Assembly: GCF_026213295.1 (NCBI RefSeq)
Contig: NC_079415.1
Location: 19,616,237 to 19,680,236 of the forward strand
Direction of reading: 5' to 3'
Origin: Gadus chalcogrammus
Lineage: Eukaryota > Chordata > Actinopteri > Gadiformes > Gadidae
DNA length: 64,000 nucleotides
Shown here one piece after another: positions 42,332 through 54,540 of this stretch. Made by a program: the position numbers and the translations under genes. Position 1 is the first letter of the stretch. Every line of letters begins with the position of its first letter. A model generated the notes under the pieces. That model was not told the DNA's origin and did not search any database. It was given only the letters and a program-made list of their open reading frames with translations.

Positions 42332-42883
42332 TGCCGCTTTTCCACTGCATGGTACCAGCTCGACACGACTCGACTCGACTCGACTCAGCTCGCCTTTTTT
42401 GCGTTTCCACCGCGATCTAGTACCTCAAGTGGCTGCTTTTTCTAGTACCGCCTCGCTCTAGGTTCCAAGCGGCTGAGCCGATGCTAAAAGGTGACGTCGG
42501 CAGACGGCCGGCCACTGATTGGCCAGAGAGTGTGACGAAGTCACGAGAGCGACATGGCAACCATGCTGGTAACGATAGAACAGCCATAGTAGCGCCGCAG
42601 CCAACATATTCCACTTCTTCAACATGCCAGCTAATAATACGAACACGAATACCATCGCATCGATGTTCTCCATTGTTGTTATGTGGGTTCTGTCCATGTG
42701 TGGGTTACGTAGGTGTTGTTTGCGTCGCGTACAAAAATACGTCACGGCCCTTTCGCGCAGACGACCCCGCCCACGTCCCGGAGGTACTATTTGCGGTGGA
42801 AAAGCACCCGCGCTGCTACCGTGTCGAGTCGTGTCGAGTCGTGTCGTGTCGAGTCGAGCTACATGTGCGGTGGAAAAGCGGCA
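42332..42883. mobile_element. MITE TGCCGCTTTTCCACTGCATG, ATA TSD
   Basis: Termini TGCCGCTTTTCCAC and inverse GTGGAAAAGCGGCA, subterminal GACTCGACTCGA arrays on both sides, and ATA flanking each end. A 3-bp target duplication suggests PIF/Harbinger. A frame at 42624 (MPANNTNTNTIASMFSIVVM) is of unknown meaning. The 42151-42331 spacer holds an AGTA repeat and LINE-tail-like sequence only. Confidence 0.75.
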
Positions 42884-42964
42884 ATAGACATTGATAAAAA
42901 CATATAAAATGTATGACAGTTAACAATGTTGGTGTATGACAATTATTTATGTGTGTATGCCACT

Positions 42965-43923
42965 CAGTGTTGCCAGGTGGGAAATGTAGGATTATCATAC
43001 CAGAGACATAAAATTATCGTATTTTTAGGGAAATTATCGTACACCCGTCATAATCAAAATAAGGTGGCTATTGATGCGCTATATAGTCACTCGAGTGTTG
43101 AATAGCATCTAACGGGCACTCACGGCTTTGCGTTGGTACGGAATGGATTCATCAGCAGCCCCACAGTTGCGTTAGGCTAACGTGTCCCCCATAAACAATG
43201 ACGGGTGGGAACTAATGAGCCAAATCATGAGGCCTGGAGGCCACCCACTGTTAGGAAATAGACATAGCACCAGGTTTAAAAGGGAAATAGTATTCATGAT
43301 AACTGACAAGAAAATAAAGATCTGGTTTCACAGATTGAAATTTTATTTTCAGAGAAACAACATTGTCTCTGTCCTCAAAATGACAACAATTCATAAAATA
43401 AACAAAAACTGCACTTATGAAAACTTAAGTGCCTACACCAGGTTCTAACTTAAAATAAAGTGCAGTTCTATGTGATTTTGTTTTATGTTCTGTTCTGAAC
43501 ATAGTAAGGCAGCGGACATATGTTGACATGTTGCAGGAATGTCAAAGACCGTATTTCTCTTTGCTATGGTGCTTAAAACTCAAATAAAGATATTGTACTC
43601 TGCTTCTTCTTCTTTTCTTTTTTTCTTTTTTTTCCTGGGGCGGGCGCAGCGGACTATTCAGCCAATCATTGCCGTTGTTCTGAGGCAAGCTCACATTTAG
43701 AAAAGCACGATTGGCTTGAAATTTGTCACATGGAAAGAGATGCCTTCAGGGTTCACAAAAAAACAGTTGCGACAGGCTGATTACAACATATTACAACCAC
43801 ACATTCACTGAATGGTCAAATTATCGTATTTTTGGCCTTTTTTGGGATTATTGGTCGTACATCGTACAGAGGGCCAAATTATCGTATACAAATACGATAA
43901 TTATCGTACACCTGGCAACACTG
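42965..43923 (+). mobile_element. hAT element, copy 2, perfect TSD ATGCCACT
   Basis: Same element as 22973-23929 but inverted. Terminus CAGTGTTGCCAGGTG at both ends, flanked by ATGCCACT at 42957-42964 and 43924-43931. Length 959 bp against 957 bp; most of the sequence, including the frame at 43182-43448, is identical. Confidence 0.93.
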
Positions 43924-43931
43924 ATGCCACT

Positions 43932-46042
43932 CCAACTTCGTTGCTGGTTGAAATGTAACCATTTATTTGTACATAAGTTATTGAATGCATTTTTTGTAAA
44001 TAATCTTACACTTGGAGCTTGCATGACTGAGCACAAGTTGGCACAAAGCACTCAAAACTGCAAAAAGACATTGTTCAATTGTAGACTTGGAGCTTGCATG
44101 GAGCACAAGGCATAGTTTAATAGTGCATTTCTTTTTGAACAGCACATCCGATCAGTGACCTCTGTAATTTTTGTACATTTAAATGTATGCCCATCACTAA
44201 CTGAGTTTAGCTTTATCTATTATTACTTTTATTTTCTTCCCTTCTTTTCTTAATGTTATGTGTATTTTGTTTTCAAGATAAAACAAGAGAAACCCAAACA
44301 TATCTTATGGTCTCGTATTTATGTAAATGTTTCATGTATTTATATGATTTTTACATGTTCCACTGTCCCCCTGAGTTTGATGCGAGTCTTTGTTCCCACT
44401 CTTGGCCTGCACCTTGATGTGGTGAGTGGGCTTTAAACAATTTTTTTGTTTGTTATCGATTGTTTGTCACAGTCTATCGTATTAATGATACAAAGCCGTA
44501 ACTAAACCCTTTCTCTTCTGTTTGCAGAAACTGGAAACTTCAGAGTATATTTTATCTTAAGTTAGAAAATCTTTGTTTCCTCATCAGATCCCGGTCCATC
44601 ATGCTCCTGTACTTGTCTGCCGTGCCACAATCATGCCTCATGCATCAGCTCTCAGCGCCCTGCCCAGCTGCATCTTATTCCGTTACTCAGCTCTTTCACA
44701 TAAGTGACAAACACGCTCCACCAAGTGTTTTTAATATTTTATTAATTATGCATGTAAGGTGTGCTTAAGTGGCCTGAAAGGTGCCAATCAATAAAATGCT
44801 TTTTATTAATATAACATTATGGCCCCATCAAAAGCAAAGTACACCTGCCATTTACAGATATAATTCTAGACATCTTTAATCTTATTTACATAGGCCTACA
44901 GTAGGCCTGATTTCCTCTGAATGTTTAAATAAAAGAATTCCCTGTCCATGTCAGATCCCTACATACTCCTGTTGTTGCCTTCCTGCACAGCTGACTGCCT
45001 CCTCCATCGATTGCGGCCACAGCCCTCTCCCTGTACAATATGTTAAATACATTTCAGGATCAAGTTTGAGATTCAGTTTCAGTATTACTTGCTTTTTAAA
45101 CCTGACGTGGGGCTGGCACCGCCACCATCATATCTGTCTTATTTGGGGTCATTTCAGACTCCTTTGCTTCCTAACACCTTGTGAGTTCCCTGGGTACACC
45201 AGCTGATGGGTCTGTGTATTGCAATCCAATCCAATGTGTTGCATTCACAGGTAACATTGCAGTAGCCTGTGAACAGCAATGTCATCAATGTCCATGACGA
45301 GCTGGCTGCTATGCTAATGTTTGTATGAATGACCATCACTTTGGCCCAAAGCATCTGCTAAATGCCCTGAATATAATATATTAATATAATATCAAACCTG
45401 TGCAGATGATTGCCACTGCTTCTTACGTGATCAGCACAGAGCACATAACGATAGTATGGTGATTTTTGTGTGAACCTTCCAGAAGAGTAGATGTAGACTT
45501 AATAATTCTTTATATTGCCATGCCAAATAATGCATAATAGTAAATGCATTTCCCCTTTAAACAAACTAAAGCCTGAGTTATCAACATTGATAGAATGAAT
45601 TGTATAAATTAACACCAAACAAAAATTACGAAAGGTTCAGGCCAATTTTGTTTACTTCTTTAGTTACAAATGAATTAACAATCAAAAGGCAGTATTGCAG
45701 ACACATAGATTTGCTGAAGCCCAAGTTAAATATAATTTGGCAATTCATGAATATACATGGCCATTTTAATATACAAAGAACATTTCAATGCTATTCCATC
45801 ACATCTCCGTACAAAGTCTTTTTCGGGGCAGCTGGTTCCTCCAAGTTAAGAACTAAAATTAAAACAAGTTTTAGAATGACATCAATGATAGGCATTCATT
45901 AACACGGACAGATGGACGGGAATTCACAAAGGACACATTTCAGCACTGAAATCATCCTTTTATACTAACTGAAGACAGATCTGAGGCAAACTTTTAACTT
46001 TCAAAAAATATTAAAAGAAGCTGTTCAACAAACAGGTTTGCA
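43932..46042. other. Unannotated spacer
   Basis: About 2.1 kb of AT-rich sequence with no convincing coding, RNA gene or terminal repeats. Confidence 0.5.
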
Positions 46043-46618
46043 AGGGTGCACTCACACTAGGCCATCTGGCCGTGGCCGTGTGGCCGTTTTCACACCTAAC
46101 CGTGCTCAAATGGCCCCATTGTTCTCTGGCCTGCACTCACACTAGGCCAACTGGCCGTGGCCGTTGGCCGTCGCAGCTGTGGCCTGGCCACGGAAGGCTC
46201 TTGTACATACGTCATCACGTCGTAACACGTCATCACCAAGCGTCCGCTGCATGGACCATAATAAAGTCTGCCGCCAGTCAGAGTTTTAACAACAATGGAT
46301 AACAACACAGAGAACACAACAACAGTTGAACCGCTTGATGCGATGTTTACCGTTTAATGGGAAAGAAGGCTCGTCGCCTTTATTATGTCCGTGGTCGTCG
46401 CATTGACTATACGTCATCCAGCTCAGGTTGCGTAGCCGTGTGTGTGCGCGTGTCGGCTCATTAGCATCTGTACCGTAGCGGCCCGTGCCGTAGCAGCACA
46501 CCTCTCCCAAGTGGCCAAATTGGCCCGGCCTGGCCAGACTCACACTGGAAGATTTGAGCACGGTTAGGTGCTAAAACGGCCACAGCCACTGCCAGATGGC
46601 CTAGTGTGAGTGCACCCT
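46043..46618. mobile_element. MITE AGGGTGCACTCACACTAGG
   Basis: Inverted termini of at least 28 bp (AGGGTGCACTCACACTAGGC then CATCTGGC) at both ends, and GGCC/TGGCC-rich subterminal regions, including an internal partial repeat of the terminus at 46133. No target duplication could be confirmed. Length 576 bp. Confidence 0.78.
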
Positions 46619-46962
46619 AACCATGTACTCACCTTTTGATGGAGTTGGATCTGGAATTTCTCCTTTTTCCAACAGCAACCACAGCTCAGTGCATTTCCTG
46701 GTCTCCCAGCGCGTCACTGCGTAGCTTCCGACAGACGAGGCCACTAGGGGCAGAAGGTGATGTTCGGTGTGATCTCATTACAGTGATTTAAAGCTATCAC
46801 ATAATGCCTTTTTAGGGTTAATAATTGGATCTGGGGGTATTTCTAGATCAGGGTTTCATGCCTGTATGTTACAAATACCCCTTATTATTCTCACACTGTT
46901 CATTTACGTTTAAAAAACGGTCTGTTTTGTAGGTCCAACGCTTTGTGCTCGTCAGCAAAAGA

Positions 46963-47310
46963 CCTCTGAAAAAGAAGTCCCGCTTCCGAGGCGCCGGTTC
47001 CCTCGGTCACAAATGTCTATGGGAAATAACATGGATTTTTTGAATGATCGTACATAACAAATACTGTAGGTGCGAAATAGTAAAAGCTGCGTCACAATTT
47101 GAACTACACTTTTTCCATTTAGGTTCAAATCGTTTTTTTGTGATTGTCTGCAAAAAACCCATTCGAAACTAGATGGAAAAAGCGTGTAGTTCAAAACATG
47201 ACGCAGCTTTTACTTCATCGCCACCAACAGAAGCTGGGATCGAAATCGTCCCTATTCACTAACTCACTTTTACCTATATAGTGTTGATGATATAGTGCAC
47301 TATAGGCTAT
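46963..47310. repeat. Dispersed repeat unit with TATAGTGCACTATA motif, left copy
   Basis: Contains GGTTCCCTCGGTCACAAATG, GGGAAATAACATGG and, further in, ATAGTGCACTATAGG. It recurs inverted at about 53640-53790 and in part at 14965-15075. It also holds an internal inverted repeat (AAGCTGCGTCA near 47089 and its complement near 47200). Confidence 0.65.
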
Positions 47311-47566
47311 AGAGGGAACGAACAAACGAGAATTCCGACACTACGCTGAACATTTCTAAACGTAATTTCCGTCAATTTGCGTGATGAAGACAGGATTTTA
47401 TAACAGATTTTATATTTTTATATACGAAGTTGGCTATGTCAAGAAGCTATTTAGCGAAGAAAATCCACGAGATTGAAGTTCTTCTTCAGCGTCTTGGCAA
47501 AGATCCTCCTGCGAAGGTGAGTGATCGACCGACGGTGCCAGTGCACCCCGCCGCCATGCAAGAGGG

Positions 47567-48606
47567 GTGTCAGCCGAAGTGGAGCACGCTGACCGCCGAC
47601 GAGTGACCAGCGCAGAGAGACTGCCACCACTGACCTACACCGCCGAGGAGAGGGCGTCGCTGACCGCCGCCGTCAGGAGGGCGCCGCTGACCGGAGCTGA
47701 GAGCTCACCGCTGCTCACCGCCGCCGTGGAGAGGACGTCGCGGACCGTTGTGGAGAGCTTGCCGTCAATCGTCGCCGCCGAGAGGACGTCGCCGGCCGCC
47801 GCCGGGAGGACGCCGCCGACCGCCTCGCCGCCGGCCACTGCTGCAAGCATGCCCATCGCTAGCCTATCACCACGGGACACCTTCAAGCTCCCACGATACG
47901 CCGGCATTACAGCCCTGGAGCCGTACCTAGCGCAAGTTGGACTTGCTGCAGTGAATAACCAGTGGAACAACCAAGCCACTGCTGCCCACGATGCTCTAGC
48001 ACTAGAGGAAAAGGCGCAGCAGGTCTTGCTCGACCTTACGCTCACCGAGCGACTAAACTACGCGATACTGGCGGCTGCGTTGGAACGACGCTTTGGCAAA
48101 CGGGTTTCAAAGGACAACATGAGGGACCAGCTGACCCGCTGGCGCCGCCAAGAGGGTGAGATGCTGGGTACTTATGCCGCATCTGTGCACTTCTATGCAT
48201 GGCGGGGCTACCCCAGGTTTGAGGAAGCAGCCCTTGAGGAGCTAGCACTGGGCGCTTCATCCATGGCCTCACACCAGAGAGACTGAAAGAACACCTCCAT
48301 ATCATGGCACCGACCAGCCTCAACGCTGCGCTGGATGAGGCAGAGAGGGTGGAGGCTATTACGATCCCATGCAAACGACCAGGTTCCGGGTCGACGTCAG
48401 CGATGAAGAAGGGAATGTCAAGGGAAGGGTCGTCTTCCAGGCTCGTCCGTCGCCAACTCGACCAGACTGACGTCGACCAACCCACGGGTCCCGGGAACGC
48501 CGTTTCAACAAAACCGTGCTGGCGCTGTGGAGAGGTGAGGCACTGGGCCCCGGACTGCCTCGCCCCCGCACCAAAACACCACAGAGCCCCACAGTTGGGA
48601 AACTAA
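47567..48606 (+). pseudogene. Gypsy gag with CCHC zinc knuckle, frameshifted
   Basis: Frame 47567-48286 (239 codons) has an alanine/proline-rich N-terminus of near-repeated ERTSPAAAGRTPP-like units, then a capsid-like region (FKLPRYAGITALEPYLAQVG, LEEKAQQVLLDLTLTERLNY, ALERRFGKR). After a frameshift near 48290 the frame 48304-48606 ends with CWRCGEVRHWAPDC, a C-x2-C-x4-H-x4-C nucleocapsid knuckle. The element at 38063 has lost this part, so this copy shows what its gag would have looked like only by analogy. Confidence 0.8.
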
Positions 48607-49751
48607 TGCGGGTAGGCACCCTGGGGAGACTGCCACCCGTCCAACGGACCATAGACCCCATTGAGAACAACGACAAGATTGGTAGATTGGGCCACGCACA
48701 CGGCCTCTACCTCCTCTGTTCCATCAAGGGACACCCCTGCTGGGCCCTCGTGGACACGGGCTCCACCATCTCCATTGTGCGCCCAGGGGTGCTTCCAGAG
48801 ACAGGATGGACGCCCACCGACTGTTAGATCTGAACAGTGACCGGAGAACTAGCTGGGATGCTGGGGAGAATCCCGCTGCCAGTGAAGGTGGGGAACACCG
48901 AAACCACCCACAAGTTTTGGGTGGCTGAAATTCTAGACCCCTGCATCATCGGGCTGGATCTACTGACTCGTGGGGGGGCTAGGGTGGATGTGTTAAGGAA
49001 CACCATTCACTTCGGCACGGAGACGCTGACCCTCCAGCGCCGTCAAGGGGGGAAGATAGGGTGTACACAAGCCCAGCTGTGTTCACCAGGCGCCACACCA
49101 TCGACGCCGCCATCCCCTGAGACGACAACAGCGACCTCCGTGGAGGCTAAGACTCCTCAGCCCCCATCGTCAGATGTTGACAACGCGATCCAGGAACTGT
49201 ACCAGCGGAGCAGTGAAGGACTCGATGCTCAGCAGAGTCAACAGCTGCGAGACCTGCTCCAGCAGTTTACAGACATTTTTGCTGCAAGAAATCAGGACTG
49301 CATCCAAACTAACCTGGTGCAGCACTCAATTGACACTGGCACGGCCCTGCCCATTAGACTGCGAGCCCGCCGACTAGGGTACGCCAAACAAGAAGCAGCA
49401 GAGCAGATGATCCGGGAGATGGCTGAGGCGGGGGTGATAGAGCCATCCAACAGCCCCTGGGCTGCCCCTGCCCTCCCGGTCAAAAAGAAGGACGACACCT
49501 GGAGGTTCTGTGTGGACTATCGTCACTTGAACGATGTAACCAGAAAGGACTCTTATCCCTTGCCCCGCATAGATGACGCCTTGGACAAAGTCGCAGGGTC
49601 TCAGTGGTTCAGCTCACTAGACCTGCGGAGCGGCTCCTGGCAGGTGGAGCTGGTACCAGATGTAAGACCCAAGACGGCTTTCACCATCAGCCAAGGGCTC
49701 TGGCAGTTCAGGGTGATGCCCTTTGGTCTCTGCAATGCTCCCGCCACGTAA
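48607..49751 (+). pseudogene. Gypsy protease and RT fingers/palm, stops inside
   Basis: Protease ALVDTGSTISIV sits in the 48516-48827 frame, which ends TAG at 48825-48827. The same frame continues from 48837 through WVAEILDPCIIGLDLLTRG and RT motifs SPWAAPALPVKKKDDTWRFC, SLDLRSGSWQVEL and FGLCNAPAT, stopping at TAA 49749-49751. The wording closely parallels 38101-39444. Confidence 0.85.
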
Positions 49752-51529
49752 AAGAGACTTATGGAGAGGGTTCTGGCTCACGTCCATGGAAAACAGTGCG
49801 TGGTCTACCTTGATGACCTTCTGGTCCACGCCATGGACTTCGAGCTGGACCTGCAGAACCTCCGCCAGGTCTTCCAAGCCATTCGGGGTGCAGGCCTGCG
49901 CCTACACCCCAAAAAGTGCAACCTACTGCAGCGCAAGACCAGGTTCCTGGGCCATGTGGTTGGGCCAGAAGGCGTGGCTACGGACCCTGCCAAGGTGGAG
50001 GCGGTGAGGAATTGGCCCATCCCCCGAAATGTCGGTGAGGTGCGCAGCTTCCTGGGGCTCGCCTCATACTATCGACGGTTCGTCCGTGACTTTTGCATCA
50101 ATTGCCGCCCCCCTGCACCGTCTCACGGACAAGGGGAGAGAGTTCAGCTGGGAGGAAAACTGTGCAGCCGCCTTCACCCAGCTCCGTGCTGCTCTGACAA
50201 CCGCACCCATCCTGGCCCTTCCTGACCCTGGCCGCAGCTTCGTAGTGGACACGGATGCCAGTGACATGGGACTGGGGGCAGTCCTGTCACAAGGGGGAGC
50301 AGGGGGCAAGAGGGTGATGGCTTACTACAGTCGCTCCTTGTCAACTATTGCGTCACCCGACGTGAGCTCCTGGCGGTGGTTGAGGCGTTCAAATATATAA
50401 ATACTTAAATAAATACTTTCGCCCCTACCTCTACGGCCAGCGGTTCCTTCTCCGGATGGACCACGTGTCCCTGACCTGGTTGCTCAGCTTCAAGGCGCCT
50501 GAGTCAGGTGGCCCGGTGGATCGAGGCCCTACAGGACCGAGCTGGGCGTCTGCACAGCAATGCAGATGCCCTGTCCCGACGCCCCTGTGAGGACTGCAGA
50601 CACTGTGAACACCAGGAGGAGGGAGATGGAGCTACTCTCCGGGTAGCTGCCACGGGACAGGTCGGGCCAGGTGAAGGTTGGCTGACTGCAATGGAAGACC
50701 AGAAGTGGCAGGCGGCACAGGAGAGTGACCCCTCACTGGCCAGGGTGAGGCGTATGCGGTCCCCGACCAGAGTGCGGTGACCACAGCCGAGCGTCTGGTG
50801 TGTGAGATGTTCCGTCGGTTCGGGGCACCTCAAGAACTGCACAGCGATCAGGGGCGGAACTTTGAGGCTCAAGTCTTTGCTGAGGTGTGCAAACGCATGG
50901 GGGTAAGCAAGACCAGGACAACGCCACTCCATCCCCAGAGCGACGGTCTAGTGGAGCGGTTCAACTGGACGCTTCCCACGCAACTGGCCATCGTCACCTC
51001 ACGACACCAGCGAGACTGGGACCGCCACCTTGCACCGCTCAGCGGTGCAAGAGAACACTTATGTTTTCGGCAGAGAGCTGCGGACGCCTGTGGACCTAGC
51101 CTTCGGCACCCCCCCCCCGACACTGATCTCCCCAAGATACTGGGCTTCGAGTACCTGCGGGATAACCAGCAGCGTCTGGCAGAGGTTCACAAGTTAGCCA
51201 GGCAGCGTCAGGAACAGGCGGGGGCACGACAAAAGCGGGGGTATGACCTCCGTTGCCAGGGCCGCTCCTTCATGCCGGGGGAGAGGGTGTGGGTCTACAA
51301 CCCAACCCGGAAAAAGGGGGTCTCCCCCAAACTGACCAGCCAGTGGATGGGGCCCGGTGAGGTGCTGGAAGAACTTTCCGATGTTGTGTATCGGGTGAGA
51401 TGTATGGCCGTGGGCGGGTGGTGGTGCTACACAGAGACCGCTTGGCACCCTACCGCCCCCTGGCGGCCGGACTTCCCGACAAACACAGCTCACCCAGCAC
51501 GGCTCCACTCACACCGACGAGTCCTCTGA
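49752..51529 (+). pseudogene. Gypsy RT end, RNase H and integrase remnants
   Basis: 49752-50100 continues the RT frame with CVVYLDDLLVHA and FLGHVVGPEGVATDPAK. A frameshift at about 50100 moves to a frame with VVDTDASDMGLGAVLSQGG. Near 50390 an AT-rich insertion breaks RNase H. At about 50745 the frame SLARVRR jumps directly into integrase EAYAVPDQ-type sequence, so about 500 bp holding the zinc module and first catalytic aspartate is missing. 50777-51529 retains HSDQGRNFE and GLVERFNWTL and a GPGEVLEELS C-terminus. Confidence 0.85.
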
Positions 51530-51652
51530 CTCGAACAGACAGTGGGGGGTTGGGGCATGCGACCCCACGGGCTCACAGGCGGCGGCGGCCTCCCCGTCGC
51601 TATCAGGACTTTGTTGTCGGCTGGGGACAGTCGACATTCTGGTGGGGGGCAA

Positions 51653-51880
51653 TGTAGCGCCGGGGTTATGTTTGTTGTTTTGTTATACGACTGCTATTGG
51701 TTGATGTGTTCCCATCACGCTTTGCAGTGCGGAAGTTAGGGGAGGAGTTAAAAAGACGTTGAGCTTTGTTGTGGTTACGGGGTGCTCGTTGAGCTTTGGT
51801 TGTGGTTACGGTGAACTCGGCATCTTTCAATAAAGTCACTGAAAGAATATAGCACGCCTCTGCTTTTGATATTCACCACA
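51653..51880 (+). repeat. Gypsy 3' LTR (approximate end)
   Basis: It begins TGTAGCGCCGGGG directly after the purine tract and includes a near-duplicate GTTGAGCTTTGTTGTGGTTACGG-type block (two units, 51759-51812) and AATAAA (51830). The end is placed at CACCACA on TG...CA grounds only. Confidence 0.6.
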
Positions 51881-52374
51881 ATATAAACAAACCGGGCACT
51901 CACGAGGAAAGCTGGAGGTTGTATTGATGTTGAATGTTACATTTCCTTGATCAGGGTTTTCTTTTATTTCTTTTATTTTGAATGTAACATTTTCTACGTT
52001 AAATCGCAAATAAATTGTTGACATTTCGATGGTGTGAAAGTGTGGTTTTGTTAACTATGGTTATGTGTTCCGATTGTAAGCTGTAATAGCCCAAAATTTG
52101 TTGAGGCAATTGCTCTGTCGCTAGTTTAGCCACTTTTAAGAGTTTAACACGGTTTTAAACTCAAGAAGTCACGTGACGTCTTAAGCTCCATTGCTGTGTC
52201 ATATGTACTTGTGGTTTGGCCTGCAGCTGCGTTATACCTTGATCTCAATTGCTGTGTCTTCAGAGTAATTCACATCAGACACTAGAGGGCGTATTTTGTG
52301 CATGTTAATCTAATCTCGAAACTGACTAACTCTTATAGAGGAGACTAAACCAGTTTGCAGGATGAAACAAGGCC

Positions 52375-52638
52375 TAGGGCTGAACGATTTTAAGAAAAAA
52401 TTGAAATTGCGATTTTTCTGGTAGATTGCGGTTTCGATTTCAACCACGATTTATTTTCTTTAAATCAAGTTTCAGTATAAATTAATATAACCAATGAATT
52501 CCATTAAGGTAATGCAATAATGAAAACTGCTGGCAACAGATTTCAAATGTTTAAAAAAAAACGCAGCTTTGACGATCCCAAAATCGTAATGCTTGAGATC
52601 GCGATTTTCGGTCGAAAACGATAGATCATTCAGCCCTA
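52375..52638. mobile_element. hAT-like MITE TAGGGCTGAACGAT
   Basis: Termini TAGGGCTGAACGAT and inverse ATCATTCAGCCCTA. Interior rich in CGATTTT/AAAATCG motifs in both orientations. The flanks ACAAGGCC and CAAGGCTC are similar but not a clean duplication. Length 264 bp. Confidence 0.75.
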
Positions 52639-53639
52639 CAAGGCTCCATCTTAACCGACACACACACATAATTAGTTTTATGAATTATTATTAATAGGTA
52701 TGATACATTTACACTTATTACACCAGATAGGCCTTCAGTACAATACAGGCTACAATATAGGAGTTTCTTAAAGTGCCCAACTAGGATTTTTTTTTTTGGG
52801 GGGGATTTTCCACCGTGTCCACAACACCTCGAATGCAGTGCAGCAAATATTTTTTTTTGCTCTCGTTGTAGTTCTCTATCCACGACATGTTAATCGACAT
52901 GATCCTTACTCGAGAATTAATAGGCGTGACATTACCCTAATAACTTGCATAGGCCTATTAGTTTGTCTTCAATTAATTAATTAATCAAGTTTGCATACAC
53001 ACACCAAGAGAAACAATGACAAGTAATTGATTGACGTAGTTGAGGGCATGTTTCCAGACTCAGATTTCCAAAAAAGTAGGCTAGACTATTTCATAATATA
53101 TGTCAACACATTATTAGCGTTTTTATTTATTATAGTTTTATTATATTAAAGTTCACTTTACATTCCCATTAAGTTTTTGTTGGTAATTATAGCACAAAAT
53201 GCATCCACCATTAAGTTAAGACTGCATCTGCTGGGGTATACTAGAAATCAAGAGTACTTCCAGTTTCCAAGCAGTTTATTCTGAGTCAGCTAGGAATCAG
53301 CTGATCCTGTAGGAGTCGTTACACAGCAATCACGTTCAACCTTGTGCGCAGCTGCTTGTTAAACTCCAAAACCTCAGTTTTAAGGAGTACGTTTTTAAAG
53401 CGCAGCAATGCTAACTGACAGAGCAATTGGCCCATTGTGTTTAGTTAACGAGCCAAACGAGCGAGCTAAGTATGCATTTGTTTTCGCGGATATTCGGCTT
53501 CTTCTTCTCCTCCGGAAAAACACGACCGCATTGCATTGTGGTATACGGGAGGAACGTGTAGGGAACATCATATGTTCACTCAAATTTTGGGCATTTTAAG
53601 TCCAATTCGAACCCCCCTACAAAATGGCGAGCACCCTAT
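52639..53639. other. Unannotated spacer
   Basis: AT-rich non-coding sequence. Short frames at 53395-53599 on both strands lack motifs. Confidence 0.5.
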
Positions 53640-53795
53640 ATAGTGCACTATATCCGTGATAGTGAACGATTCCGAGTTTGTTATTGACGATCATACAACA
53701 ACCCAATGTTATTTCCCACAGAAATTTGATCGAGGGAACCGGGAGGCTCGGAGGTGGGACTTATTCTTCAGAGGTCTATTAGACCCCTTATCGCC
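53640..53795. repeat. Dispersed repeat unit, right copy (inverted to 46963-47310)
   Basis: CTATATAGTGCACTATAT (near 53636-53653), ATGATCG-type sequence, TTATTTCCCAC, GAGGGAACCGGGAGGCTCGG and CAGAGGTC, in the reverse order and complement of the left copy. Confidence 0.65.
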
Positions 53796-53800
53796 CTCTA

Positions 53801-54540
53801 TGGAGTGGCGAAGTCACGCCCCTTCCGGTAGGGCTCATGGGACCTATGAGATCGAAAAATATGAATGGGAGTCAATGGAGAGAAAATAATTATTTTCTGG
53901 TCCCAGTCTTTATATGCCCTGGATTACACATATGTTGTTTGTGGATTTAAATGATAATTTTTCATGCAAAGAAAACTAAAACATTTCGTGAAGAAGTTTG
54001 ATAAACTTAGGTTTTACGTGAGGCCGCTTTGTGAACTACAGCTCTTCGCTGCTCTCAACGCATATGATATACGTCACCACACCTGCGCTTGGAACTCGGC
54101 ACAGAGATGGCGATCTCTCTGCTCCACTTCACCACTTTTTTTCAAGGCGAGGATAAAAGCATAGAAAGAGGTGAAAACCACTATAAGTCGGGGCATGTGG
54201 AGAGTTTTAGTTATGTGCCATCTCTATGTGCCATCTCTGTGCCGAGTTCCATGTGCGGGTGTGGTGACGTATATCATATGCGTCGAGAGCAGCGAAGAGC
54301 TGTAGTTCACAAAGCGGCCTCACATAAAACCTAAAATTATCAAACTTCTTCACGAAATGTTTTAGTTTTCTTTGCATGAAAAATTATCATTTAAATCCAC
54401 AAACAACATATGTGTAATCCAGGGCATATAAAGACTGGGACCAGAAAATAATTATTTTCTCTCTATTGACACCCATTCATATTTTTCGATCTCATAGGTC
54501 CCATGAGCCCTACCGGAAGGGGCGTGACTTCGCCACTCCA
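53801..54540. mobile_element. 740-bp foldback element with arms of about 330 bp
   Basis: The left end TGGAGTGGCGAAGTCACGCC (53801) and the right end at 54540 are exact inverse copies. Almost the entire element is an inverted repeat: 53801-about 54130 pairs with about 54210-54540, differing by few bases. The loop holds CATCTCTGTGCC repeats. No transposase. A related fragment lies at 24690-24930. Confidence 0.9.

Larger units (their letters stand above)
47567..51880 (+). mobile_element. Degenerate Ty3/Gypsy element lacking a 5' LTR
   Basis: gag, protease, RT, RNase H and integrase remnants are in order, followed by a purine tract (GGTGGGGGGCAA) and an LTR beginning TGTAGCGCC at 51653. No upstream copy of that LTR is visible. 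Several stops, frameshifts and at least one large deletion occur in pol. Confidence 0.85.

Noticed and set aside
46294..46360. Short frame MDNNTENTTTVEPLDAMFTV inside the MITE at 46043-46618
   Set aside because: Only about 20 codons, no domain, in a non-autonomous element.
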